From: SZUA-76 sp945787585
GTDB taxonomy: Bacteria > Pseudomonadota > Gammaproteobacteria > SZUA-140
DNA length: 45,046 bases
Direction of reading: 5' to 3'
Assembly: GCA_947258425.1 (NCBI GenBank)
Contig: CAMYIG010000007.1
Location: 1 to 45,046 of the forward strand
The position numbers were made by a program, and so were the translations under genes. A model generated the notes under the pieces. That model was given only the letters and a program-made list of their open reading frames with translations, was not told the origin of the DNA and did not search any database. Below are positions 33,545-41,598 of the stretch, piece by piece (the stretch's first letter is position 1; every line of letters begins with the position of its first letter).

Positions 33545-34846
33545 ATGGACGAAAAAATCTCACGCCTGATCAATATGGCGGTCAGTCAGATAAACGCTGG
33601 CATGGTAATCATCGACAGCGATCGTAATATTATCTTCTGGAATCGCTTCATGCAGATTCATAGCGGGATTGCTGAGGGTGATATCGAAGGGAAAAATCTG
33701 TTTGAGCTATTTCCTGATTTAAAAGGTAGCGGTATCGAAAAAAAGATTGATAGTGTCTTTCTATTAAAAAACCTCGCCTTTACATCATGGGAATACCGTC
33801 CCTATCTTTTCAAGTTCGCCAATACTCATTCCGTGATTGGCGCTGAAGAATGGATGCAACAGGACTGTACCTTTTCGCCGTTGATCGATGAAGCAGGCAC
33901 CGTCACACACATCTGCCTTTCCGTGTTCGACTCTACCAATACAGCGACTTATCAGAATAAACTGTTACGCGCCTCAAGTTCATTGATTAAACAACGCAAT
34001 AAACTTGCGACAATAAATCAAAAACTTGAAGAGGCACAAAATCAATTATTGCAATCTGAAAAAATGGCAGCGGTTGGACAGTTGGCTGCGGGTGTCGCCC
34101 ATGAAATTAACAACCCAGTCGGCTATGTGAATTCAAACATCTCGACCCTTGAATCGTACTTAGATGAACTGATGCAGATGTTAGCCGCCTATGAAGCGTG
34201 CGAACCTGCACTGGACGAATCAAGTGAACTCACCAAAGCCATGATGCTGACTAAAGAGACCATTGATCTTGATTATCTTAAAGAAGACCTCGTAAATCTT
34301 ATCAAAGAGTCCAAAGAAGGGCTGGATCGAGTCAAAAAAATCGTACAGGATCTCAAAGATTTTTCACATGTGGATGAAAGTGATTGGCAGTTTTCTGATT
34401 TACATAAAGGACTCGACAGCACGCTAAATGTGGTAAGCAACGAAATTAAATACAAAGCCGAAGTTGTCAAACATTACGGCGACATCCCTGAAATTAAATG
34501 TCTTTCGTCACAAATCAATCAAGTCTTCATGAATCTTCTTGTAAATGCGGCGCATGCCATTGAATCCCATGGCACCATCACCATTACCACCAACATTGAA
34601 GGTGAGGGCATATCCATCGCGATTGAAGACACTGGCAGTGGCATCCCAGAGGATAAGCTCCCGCGCATCTTCGAGCCTTTCTTTACCACCAAACCCGTCG
34701 GCTCAGGCACCGGTCTGGGTCTATCACTCTCATACAATATTATTCACAAACACGATGGAAAGATCACTGTAAAAAGCGAGCCAGGCAAAGGCACAAAGTT
34801 TCAAGTCTGGTTACCGCACAATCCCCCAGAACAACCCATACAATAG
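33545..34846 (+). CDS. Soluble PAS-domain sensor histidine kinase
   Basis: The 433-residue protein has no membrane segment. A PAS domain occupies about 8-135 (NAGMVIIDSDRNIIFWN), followed by a coiled coil (about 140-172) and a dimerisation/phosphoacceptor domain with GVAHEINNP (His186). The ATPase domain has the N box QVFMNLLVNAAHAI, DTGSGIPEDKLPRIFEPFFTTK and GTGLGLSLSYNII. The H-box type is that of the HisKA kinases related to NtrB/ZraS. It begins six bases after the CheC-like gene and is expected to phosphorylate the receiver of this operon. The signal is presumably a cytoplasmic ligand, redox state or partner protein. Confidence 0.93.
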   Translation: MDEKISRLINMAVSQINAGMVIIDSDRNIIFWNRFMQIHSGIAEGDIEGKNLFELFPDLKGSGIEKKIDSVFLLKNLAFTSWEYRPYLFKFANTHSVIGAEEWMQQDCTFSPLIDEAGTVTHICLSVFDSTNTATYQNKLLRASSSLIKQRNKLATINQKLEEAQNQLLQSEKMAAVGQLAAGVAHEINNPVGYVNSNISTLESYLDELMQMLAAYEACEPALDESSELTKAMMLTKETIDLDYLKEDLVNLIKESKEGLDRVKKIVQDLKDFSHVDESDWQFSDLHKGLDSTLNVVSNEIKYKAEVVKHYGDIPEIKCLSSQINQVFMNLLVNAAHAIESHGTITITTNIEGEGISIAIEDTGSGIPEDKLPRIFEPFFTTKPVGSGTGLGLSLSYNIIHKHDGKITVKSEPGKGTKFQVWLPHNPPEQPIQ

Positions 34847-34946
34847 AACAAGCGTTATCACATGGTATCCCGTTCCTGACAGGAAATCACCACGCGCACG
34901 CATTGAGTGGCCAACATTAGTTTCACCACTGAACGCCAAGTCGCGC

Positions 34947-34952
34947 TATAAT
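34947..34952 (+). promoter_or_regulatory. Candidate -10 box for the small membrane protein
   Basis: TATAAT lies 28 bases before the ATG at 34981. There is no good -35 at the usual spacing. A short leader after this box fits an independent promoter. Confidence 0.4.
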
Positions 34953-34980
34953 TACAGCCAAACAACAATCGGATACCATC

Positions 34981-35139
34981 ATGAACCGTGGTTACGCTAT
35001 TTTATACCTGATTGCTGCCGCACTCTTTTATTTTGGATGGAAGATGCGCAAGGAGAACAGCCTGCTCTCCACAGCACTCTTCGCTGCTGCAACAGTCGTC
35101 ACTGTACTATTGATCGGCGGCCACTTTGGATTATTATAA
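34981..35139 (+). CDS. Small membrane protein (52 residues)
   Basis: An ATG frame of 52 residues starts MNRGYAILYLIAAALFYFGW and ends HFGLL. Two hydrophobic segments (about 5-20 and 30-47) are joined by a short charged loop KMRKENS, giving a hairpin of two membrane helices. GGA lies eight bases upstream of the ATG, and a TATAAT box lies 28 bases upstream. It fills the otherwise empty 300-base space between the kinase and the convergent VanZ-like gene. I do not recognise the family. Composition and signals favour a real gene, though it is short. Confidence 0.6.
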   Translation: MNRGYAILYLIAAALFYFGWKMRKENSLLSTALFAAATVVTVLLIGGHFGLL

Positions 35140-35146
35140 ATCCGAC

Positions 35147-36094
35147 TTACGGCACAAGATGAATGTTATCCAGATAAAATAACTGGGGCTGTTCATTCTT
35201 ATTGAGAAATAGTGTCATCTTCCTGATCCGGCCAAGCTCCAGCGAGCGATTCCGTGGGCCTTCTGCAATTTTTTCTAGCGGGATCAACAGCGTGTTCTGA
35301 CCGCTTCGAATCTGAAATCTGCCGTTGTATCGCTCACTATATTGAGCGGCATGAATAACGCCGTCATCAATACGAATATTCATATTGAATTCTTCACCCG
35401 GGTTATAAAGCGAGATTGATAAGGCTCGATAACCTTGCCAGTTCTGATCACCCGCAGCGTAGCGCACCCCGCTCCAACTACCATTAACTGTTTCAACCTT
35501 AAGCGAATGAGCACCAGACACCACATGTTGATCTGAAAACGTGATCTGGGTACGCTGCCCTAGCGCAACACCTGTCGCCTTCCACAGCTGTTGCTCAAGT
35601 GTATGTTCAAAATCGCCCAATACTGGAAACTGCTGTTCACGCAACCACAACGCGCGCCATTCATTCCATACGGGGAGCACCACCCAACTTAAGACCATCA
35701 CAGTCAGTACGCCATGCGCCACCCTCAGCTGCCAATGGCGCAGGTTACGCCACACAATCATGCCGCTAATAGCGATCAGGGCCCCTAACAGCCCAATTTG
35801 CATATCCGCGAGTGATGCCGTTCTGCCGACATAAGGCTGCACCCACTCCACCACGGCAATTAACAGCATCGATATGATGGTGGTAATCATCACCGCCTTC
35901 CACCTGCCGCGAGGCTCAACCGCAAGATAGAGCAGACCACTCAACAGAATAAATGCAAAGGCGTGTCCGGCATCCATCGTCATTCTAATTGCGACAGGAT
36001 TGGCACTGCTGCCAAAAGGCACAAAGGCCAGCAGTGAAAAAAGGCTCAATGCCAGGACTAGCAGGATCGAATAACGCTTTTTAACGAGTGCCAT
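35147..36094 (-). CDS. VanZ-like membrane protein fused to a carbohydrate-binding-like domain
   Basis: The 315-residue protein has an N-terminal half with about five membrane helices (8-28, 40-58, 66-85, 98-116, 124-142) and VanZ-family residues: DAGHAFAF in helix 2 and EWVQPYVGRTASLADMQIGLLG. The C-terminal half (about 155-315) is a beta-sandwich with G-x-x-S-L-K-V, W-S-G-V-R-Y, YRALSISLYNPG and YLDNIHL, like CIA30/CBM11-type sugar-binding domains. It would face the periplasm. Its ATG directly follows the TGA of the glutamine amidotransferase gene, so the two are co-translated. VanZ-like proteins are linked to teicoplanin resistance or cell-envelope glycan work in other bacteria; the role here is unknown. 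Confidence 0.82.
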   Translation of the reverse strand: MALVKKRYSILLVLALSLFSLLAFVPFGSSANPVAIRMTMDAGHAFAFILLSGLLYLAVEPRGRWKAVMITTIISMLLIAVVEWVQPYVGRTASLADMQIGLLGALIAISGMIVWRNLRHWQLRVAHGVLTVMVLSWVVLPVWNEWRALWLREQQFPVLGDFEHTLEQQLWKATGVALGQRTQITFSDQHVVSGAHSLKVETVNGSWSGVRYAAGDQNWQGYRALSISLYNPGEEFNMNIRIDDGVIHAAQYSERYNGRFQIRSGQNTLLIPLEKIAEGPRNRSLELGRIRKMTLFLNKNEQPQLFYLDNIHLVP

Positions 36095-36820
36095 TCAACT
36101 TGCCACAATAGCTGACTGAGCCGGGTCAATAAACGCGAGCATCCAGCGCGCGATCGTCTGCTCATCGGTGATATTCTGTAAAGACTCGATGCCGGTTTGA
36201 TAAAGCGGCTCACCCAATAACTCACGACGGAAGCCCATCAAATCGAGAGCATAAGGTCTGGTAAACTCTGGGTGTCCCTGGATTGCAAGAATGGTGTCAT
36301 CCAACTGAAACATCGCATAAGGACAAAAATCGCTCGCGGCGATTAACGTTGCGCCCACGGGTAATTTTTCGACCTGGTCCTGATGACTCACCAGTACGTT
36401 GCATGTCGCCAGCGGTGGCTCCATCCACGGTTTCATTAGCGTTACCTGCATCGGATGGACACCCACACCCCAGCCCTTGTTCGACTTCTTTACTTTGCCA
36501 CCAAAGGCCTGCGCCACCAGCTGGTGGCCAAAACAGATCGCAAGCAACTTTTTTTCTTCGCTCCGTAAGCGAATAATGAACGCCTGCAACGGTGCAATCC
36601 ACGCCGCAGCATCATAGACGCTCGCCTTACTCCCAGTTGTGATATATGCATCGCACTCACCAATGTCACTGGGATAGCACCCATCGGTAACGTCATAGGT
36701 TTTAAACGTGACCGTTGGCGATACCTGACTGAACAGCGCTTTGATCATCGCAGGGTAATCGCCATGCTGGCGCTGAAACTGCGCCCTCACTGAATCACAC
36801 TGCAGAATTCCGATCTTCAT
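36095..36820 (-). CDS. Class I glutamine amidotransferase-like gamma-glutamyl hydrolase
   Basis: This 241-residue single-domain protein has the class I amidotransferase triad: nucleophile Cys96 in LLAICFGHQLVAQAFGG, His183 and Glu185 in QGHPEF. There is no fused synthase domain, so it either partners another enzyme or hydrolyses gamma-glutamyl amides on its own, as PuuD does (PuuD belongs to a related but distinct family). AtdA2 of the aniline pathway and related proteins pair this domain with a glutamine-synthetase-like ligase, and such a ligase is encoded divergently 164 bases away. The gene is followed without a gap by the VanZ-like gene. Proposed role: remove the gamma-glutamyl group at the end of the neighbouring pathway (inference). 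Confidence 0.85.
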   Translation of the reverse strand: MKIGILQCDSVRAQFQRQHGDYPAMIKALFSQVSPTVTFKTYDVTDGCYPSDIGECDAYITTGSKASVYDAAAWIAPLQAFIIRLRSEEKKLLAICFGHQLVAQAFGGKVKKSNKGWGVGVHPMQVTLMKPWMEPPLATCNVLVSHQDQVEKLPVGATLIAASDFCPYAMFQLDDTILAIQGHPEFTRPYALDLMGFRRELLGEPLYQTGIESLQNITDEQTIARWMLAFIDPAQSAIVAS

Positions 36821-36924
36821 CCATTCACACCCTTCAACCTCATCATCCCACCTGTCACTGCGTACATATCATAGAGTATTTGTGTTCCACGCATTTATTC
36901 GATACTTTATAACGATCTCATACC

Positions 36925-36930
36925 TATAAT
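36925..36930 (+). promoter_or_regulatory. Candidate -10 box for the glutamine-synthetase-like operon
   Basis: TATAAT lies 54 bases before the ATG at 36985. There is no good -35 at 16-18 bases, which suits an activated promoter. It is immediately upstream of a perfect inverted repeat. Confidence 0.4.
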
Positions 36931-36940
36931 GAACAGTTAA

Positions 36941-36955
36941 CTTGCGTCAGGCAAG
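36941..36955. promoter_or_regulatory. Candidate operator: inverted repeat in the divergent promoter region
   Basis: CTTGC-GTCAG-GCAAG is a perfect 5-5-5 inverted repeat, 10 bases downstream of the TATAAT box, near the expected transcription start. It is a plausible repressor site; no regulator gene is in the cluster. Confidence 0.35.
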
Positions 36956-36984
36956 CATACACCACAACAGCGAAAGGTGCCCTC

Positions 36985-38352
36985 ATGCATGCGAGAGAGG
37001 TTAAGAGTGTTGCCGATGCAAAAAACATCGTTGACGAACGCCAGCTTCGTCACGTAAAAGTTGGTGTGTTCGATGTCGATGGGGTACTGCGTGGTAAGTA
37101 CATTTCGCGTGACAAGTTCCTTTCAGCGCTCGATAAAGGTTTCGGATTCTGCGATGTAGTGCTCGGCTGGGATAGTAAAGACCAGCTCTACGATAACGTC
37201 AAATACACCGGCTGGCACACCGGCTACCCCGACGCCCCGGTGCGCATTATTCCTGAGTCGTGCCGTGACATCCCGTTTGAAGAAGATACCCTTTTCTTCC
37301 TCTGCGAATTCACCGACAGTGCCGCCACACTCTGCCCACGCGGGCTATTACAACGCACCCTCGAAAAGGCCAACAAAATGGGGCTTTTTCCCAATGCTGG
37401 TTTTGAGTACGAGTTCTTCATCTTTGATGAAACCCGTGAGTCGGTGCGCAAAAAACAGTATCGCGATCTCACTCCTCTGGCGCCAGACTACTTTGGCTAT
37501 TCGGTGCTACGCAATAGCGTCGACGCCGAGATCTATCAACAGATCCTCGACCTTGGCGAGGCGATGGACTTTCCTATTGAAGGCCTGCATGAAGAGACCG
37601 GCCCCGGCGTCATGGAGGCGGCGATCACCTACGACAAAGCGCTTGAGTCGGCCGACAAGGCGGCGCTTTTCAAGACCTTCACCAAGATTGCCGCGCAACG
37701 CGCGGGACTGATGGCGACCTTCATGGCCAAGTGGTCACTGGAATGGCCGGGGCAAAGCGGCCACATTCATATTTCACTCAACGATAAAAATGGCGCGTCC
37801 CTCTTTTATGACGCCAACAAAGCGGATCAGATGAGCGATATCATGCGTCACTTCGTCGCGGGGCAGCAGCAGTTTATGCCCGAACTACTGGCGATGATCG
37901 CACCGACGATCAATTCCTATACACGTTTAATCCCCGGTTTCTGGGCGCCGACTATCGCCACCTGGGGGGTTGAAAACCGCACCTGCGCGCTGCGTGTAAT
38001 TTCCGGTAGTGCCAGCGCGCAACGCGTTGAATACCGGGTCGCCGCCGCCGATGCAAACCCCTACATTATCCTCGCCGCCGCACTCGCCTCGGGGCTTGCG
38101 GGGATTGAACAAAAGCTTGAGCCCGATGAAAAGGTCAGCGGTAATGCCTACGAACAAAGCTTCGCTGCCGAACGCCAGCTGCCCACCACGCTATGGGAGG
38201 CGGCACAACGACTCAAAGGTTCAACCATGGCACGACAGTACTTTGGCGATGAATTTGTTGAGCACTACGCCGCCAGCCGCGAGTGGGAGGAACGGGAGTT
38301 CCGCAAACACATCACCGACTGGGAAATGGACCGCTACTTCGAGATCATCTAA
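36985..38352 (+). CDS. Glutamine-synthetase-like gamma-glutamyl-amine ligase
   Basis: The 455-residue protein has the fold and active site of type I glutamine synthetase: metal/substrate residues Glu141 and Glu143 (FEYEFF), Glu204 and Glu211 (HEETGPGVMEAAI), HIHIS (260-264), Arg314, ENR (330-332), Glu349 and Arg351. The ATP-dependent ligase chemistry of making a gamma-glutamyl amide should be intact. The N-terminal strand LRHVKVGVFDVDGVLRGKYI is typical of the GlnA-like group that uses amines other than ammonia (PuuA, IpuC, AtdA1, GlnA4). The adenylylation-site Tyr loop of true GlnA is not evident. AAAGGT precedes the ATG. Its TAA overlaps the aldehyde dehydrogenase ATG by one base. No FAD amine oxidase (PuuB) is nearby, so putrescine is not the obvious substrate. 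Confidence 0.9.
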   Translation: MHAREVKSVADAKNIVDERQLRHVKVGVFDVDGVLRGKYISRDKFLSALDKGFGFCDVVLGWDSKDQLYDNVKYTGWHTGYPDAPVRIIPESCRDIPFEEDTLFFLCEFTDSAATLCPRGLLQRTLEKANKMGLFPNAGFEYEFFIFDETRESVRKKQYRDLTPLAPDYFGYSVLRNSVDAEIYQQILDLGEAMDFPIEGLHEETGPGVMEAAITYDKALESADKAALFKTFTKIAAQRAGLMATFMAKWSLEWPGQSGHIHISLNDKNGASLFYDANKADQMSDIMRHFVAGQQQFMPELLAMIAPTINSYTRLIPGFWAPTIATWGVENRTCALRVISGSASAQRVEYRVAAADANPYIILAAALASGLAGIEQKLEPDEKVSGNAYEQSFAAERQLPTTLWEAAQRLKGSTMARQYFGDEFVEHYAASREWEEREFRKHITDWEMDRYFEII

Positions 38353-39734
38353 TGAAGACGTTTAAAGTTATTTCACCCATCGACAACCGCAGCTATGCAG
38401 AGCGCCCTTACGCCACCGACGATGAAATTACACGCACCCTCATCGCCGCAACCACTGCGCAGAAGGCGTGGCAAAACGCCTCCATCGAAATGCGTGGGGC
38501 GATCTGCCTAAAGGCCGTCGATGCACTTCTCGCAAGAGCAGATCGCAGCGCCGAGGAACTGAGCTGGCAGATGGGACGACCACTGCGCTACACCCCCGGC
38601 GAAATCAAAGGCTTTGTCGAACGCGCGCGTCATATGATCAACATTGCCGCAGCCAAACTGGTCGACATCGAAATCGAGCGATCGGATCAGCACACCCGTC
38701 TCATCCGCCGTAATCCACTCGGCATCGTCCTATCAATCGTGCCGTGGAACTATCCCTATCTAACCGCCGTCAACACCATCATCCCGGCATTGATGGCGGG
38801 TAATAGTGTCATCATGAAACCCGCTTCGCAAACACCGCTCACCGCCGAGCGTCTCTTCGATGCCTTTAGCACAGCGGGACTACCCTCCGGCCTGTTCCAG
38901 CATCTATTTATCGACCATGCGACCACCGCAAAACTGATTCAACATGATGCGATCAACTACGTCGCCTTTACCGGTTCTACCAAAGGCGGGCATGAGATCG
39001 AAGCGGCCGCAGTTGGTCGCTTCATCGACGTGGGCCTTGAACTCGGCGGCAAAGACCCTGCTTACGTGCGCAGCGATGCCGACATTGGGCGCGCCATCGA
39101 AGGGCTGGTAGATGGTGCCTTCTTCAATTCAGGCCAGTCCTGCTGCGGCATCGAGCGGATCTATGTGCATAAAGATCAGTACCGCTCATTTTGTGATGGC
39201 TTTATCGCCCTGACTAAAGAGTTCCGCCTCGGTGACCCACTCCAACCGGAGACCACCCTCGGCCCGATGGTCAATGCTGTGGCGGCCACGCGTGTGCGTG
39301 GCCAGATTAACGCTGCCATTAAACAGGGGGCCACTGCCGCGATTGATGAAGAGGCGTTCGAGGCGAGTGCTATCGACACCCCCTATCTCGCGCCGCAGGT
39401 ACTGCTGAATGTCGATCATTCAATGGCCGTGATGCGCGATGAAAGTTTTGGGCCAGTGGTCGGCATCATGCAGGTAGATTCCGATGAACAAGCCATTGAG
39501 TTAATGAACGACTCACCCTACGGCTTAAGCGCCTCGATCTGGACCGCAGACAGTGATGCCGCACTGATGCTCGGCACACAATTACAGACAGGCACCTGTT
39601 TCATGAACCGCTGCGACTATCTCGATCCTGCGCTACCGTGGAATGGCGTTAAGCACTCCGGTAAAGGATGCTCCCTTTCCGAACTCGCCTATGAGCGGCT
39701 CACCCATCCAAAGTCATTTCACCTGCAAAAATAG
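38352..39734 (+). CDS. NAD(P)-dependent aldehyde dehydrogenase
   Basis: The 460-residue aldehyde dehydrogenase-superfamily enzyme has PWNYP with Asn132, the general base Glu230 in LELGGKDPA, catalytic Cys264 in FFNSGQSCCGIERI, and the ESFGPVVG and late SPYGLSASIWT segments. All catalytic residues are present. The protein is slightly short at the N-terminus (usual length about 475). The start is the ATG whose first base is the last base of the preceding TAA; a longer frame reaching back to 38283 lies inside the upstream gene. Proposed role: oxidise the gamma-glutamyl amino aldehyde to the acid (inference from neighbours). Similarity to succinate-semialdehyde-type enzymes is only general. Confidence 0.93.
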   Translation: MKTFKVISPIDNRSYAERPYATDDEITRTLIAATTAQKAWQNASIEMRGAICLKAVDALLARADRSAEELSWQMGRPLRYTPGEIKGFVERARHMINIAAAKLVDIEIERSDQHTRLIRRNPLGIVLSIVPWNYPYLTAVNTIIPALMAGNSVIMKPASQTPLTAERLFDAFSTAGLPSGLFQHLFIDHATTAKLIQHDAINYVAFTGSTKGGHEIEAAAVGRFIDVGLELGGKDPAYVRSDADIGRAIEGLVDGAFFNSGQSCCGIERIYVHKDQYRSFCDGFIALTKEFRLGDPLQPETTLGPMVNAVAATRVRGQINAAIKQGATAAIDEEAFEASAIDTPYLAPQVLLNVDHSMAVMRDESFGPVVGIMQVDSDEQAIELMNDSPYGLSASIWTADSDAALMLGTQLQTGTCFMNRCDYLDPALPWNGVKHSGKGCSLSELAYERLTHPKSFHLQK

Positions 39735-39743
39735 AACAAAATC

Positions 39744-40922
39744 ATGACCGACATCAGCAATACACTCCGCGGCAACTGGAATTACCCCACCACTATCTGG
39801 TTCGGTTGCGGCCGCATTGAGGAACTCCCTAGCGCATGTAAAGCACTCGGCATGCAACGCCCGCTACTAGTCACGGATAAAGGACTGAGTCAGTTACCGA
39901 TGGTCAACGAGGCGATCACACACAATCAAAACAGTGGTATTGCCACCGGTATCTTTTTTGATATCAAACCCAATCCAAATGGCAGCAACATCGATCAAGG
40001 GGTAAAACGCTATCGCGACGACGGCCACGACGGGGTGATCGCACTGGGCGGTGGCAGTGCGCTGGACGCCGGCAAAGCGATTGCATTGATGGCAGGACAG
40101 CAGCGCCCGATGTGGGATTTCGAGGATGTCGGCGATAACTGGCTGCGGGTCGATAGTACTGGCGTTGCGCCGATCATCGCGATACCCACCACCTCCGGCA
40201 CCGGCTCTGAAGTTGGACGGGCCTCACTGATTGTCGACGAAGCGACACATAGCAAAAAAATCATCTTTCATCCCAGGATGTTGCCCGGCATCGTCATCGC
40301 GGACCCGCAACTCACCGTCGGCCTGCCCACCCACATTACCGCCGCCACCGGTATGGATGCACTCTCACATAACCTTGAGGCCTACTGCTCACCCGGTTTT
40401 CACCCAATGGCCGACGGGATTGCGCTGGAGGGGATGCGCCTCGTCAAAGAGTGGCTGATCATCGCCTGCGAGCAGCCCGGTAACCTTGAAGCACGTAGCC
40501 AGATGATGATTGCCTCCACTATGGGAGCGACCGCCTTTCAGAAAGGACTCGGTGCGATGCACGCCCTCGCCCATCCGCTCGGCGCAATCTACGACGCCCA
40601 CCACGGCCTGCTCAACGCGATTTTGATGCCCTATGTTTTGCTTAAAAATCGCGCGGCGATCAGTCGTAAAATGGCACACCTTGCCCGTTATCTTGAGCTG
40701 GATGGCGGCGATTTCGATGCGGTGCTGTCATATGTCATCACGCTGCGAAACCATATCGGCATCCCAAATGATCTTCACAGCATCGGCATTGATGACAGCC
40801 GTATCGAGGAAATCGCTACCCAGGCAGTACAAGATCCCTCTGCCGCAGGCAATCCAATCCCGTTGACACAACCGCAATACGCGGCACTGCTGCATGACGC
40901 CATCCACGGTAAACTGGATTAA
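39744..40922 (+). CDS. Iron-containing alcohol dehydrogenase
   Basis: The 392-residue group III (Fe-type) alcohol dehydrogenase has nucleotide-binding GGGSALDAGKA (102-112) and TTSGTGSEV (149-157). The four metal ligands match E. coli FucO spacing: Asp205 and His209 (GMDALSHNLEAY), His273 (AMHALAHPLG) and His287 (DAHHG). It is expected to interconvert an alcohol and an aldehyde with NAD(P). It begins nine bases after the aldehyde dehydrogenase gene and overlaps the DUF924 gene by one base. With a ligase and an aldehyde dehydrogenase in the same operon, the simplest substrate is a gamma-glutamylated amino alcohol, for example from ethanolamine or propanolamine (inference). Confidence 0.95.
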   Translation: MTDISNTLRGNWNYPTTIWFGCGRIEELPSACKALGMQRPLLVTDKGLSQLPMVNEAITHNQNSGIATGIFFDIKPNPNGSNIDQGVKRYRDDGHDGVIALGGGSALDAGKAIALMAGQQRPMWDFEDVGDNWLRVDSTGVAPIIAIPTTSGTGSEVGRASLIVDEATHSKKIIFHPRMLPGIVIADPQLTVGLPTHITAATGMDALSHNLEAYCSPGFHPMADGIALEGMRLVKEWLIIACEQPGNLEARSQMMIASTMGATAFQKGLGAMHALAHPLGAIYDAHHGLLNAILMPYVLLKNRAAISRKMAHLARYLELDGGDFDAVLSYVITLRNHIGIPNDLHSIGIDDSRIEEIATQAVQDPSAAGNPIPLTQPQYAALLHDAIHGKLD

Positions 40923-41467
40923 TGATGTCGCAATATCAGGCCGTCATCGACTTCTGGTTTAATGAAATCGAACCAAAATCGTGGTGGATCAAAGATGCAG
41001 CGTTTGATGCCGAGATCCGGCAACGCTTTGGTGAGCACCATGCTGCGGCCAGTCAGGGTGAGTGCCACGGGTGGCGTGAAGCACCGCGCGGCAGGCTGGC
41101 CGAGATCATCGTGCTCGATCAGTTTTCCCGCAACATCTATCGCGATCAACCACTCGCATTTGCCTGTGATTCAGTCGCACTGATACTTGCTCAGGAAGCG
41201 ATTGCGTTGCAAGCCGACCAATCACTTCCCCCCTCGCAAAAGGCCTTTCTCTATCTCCCGTATATGCACAGCGAATCAGCCGCGATCCATGAAATCGCCG
41301 TCACACTGTTTTCACAGGCGGGGATGGAATCTAATCTGGCATTCGAACTCAAACACAAGGCGATCATCGACCGCTTTGGCCGTTATCCGCATCGCAATGC
41401 CATCCTTAATCGACAGAGCACCGAAGAAGAAATTGAGTTTATGAAACAGCCGGGGTCATCTTTCTAG
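40922..41467 (+). CDS. DUF924 family protein
   Basis: The 181-residue soluble helical protein belongs to the DUF924 (TPR-like) family, recognised from VIDFWFNE-x-x-P-x-x-WW at the start, GRLAEIIVLDQFSRNIYRDQP, FLYLPYMHSES and the late HKAIIDRFGRYPHRNAIL. The family is widespread and uncharacterised, and the conserved DQFSRN, HSE and RFGRYPHRN suggest a binding or catalytic site. Here it is translationally coupled (TAATG) to the Fe-alcohol dehydrogenase as the last gene of the operon. Its link with this pathway may be real or may only reflect its common position near metabolic genes. Confidence 0.88.
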   Translation: MMSQYQAVIDFWFNEIEPKSWWIKDAAFDAEIRQRFGEHHAAASQGECHGWREAPRGRLAEIIVLDQFSRNIYRDQPLAFACDSVALILAQEAIALQADQSLPPSQKAFLYLPYMHSESAAIHEIAVTLFSQAGMESNLAFELKHKAIIDRFGRYPHRNAILNRQSTEEEIEFMKQPGSSF

Positions 41468-41598
41468 GCAAGCCCCGCTAAGCACTAAAACAGTCGCCGC
41501 CTTAAAAAGCCGATAACATCGCCCTGGTTATAGTTTTGAGTGGAATTGCCGATCTTAATAGCAGTAACAGGTACTTCCAGCAGTTCGACTACAACCTT

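Noticed and set aside
36985..38352. Housekeeping glutamine synthetase glnA
   Set aside because: No ntrBC neighbours, no clear adenylylation Tyr loop, and catabolic dehydrogenases are in the same operon.
36985..41467. Puu putrescine catabolic operon
   Set aside because: The ligase and aldehyde dehydrogenase would fit, but there is no PuuB-type FAD oxidase, no PuuP or PuuR, and an Fe-alcohol dehydrogenase is present instead.
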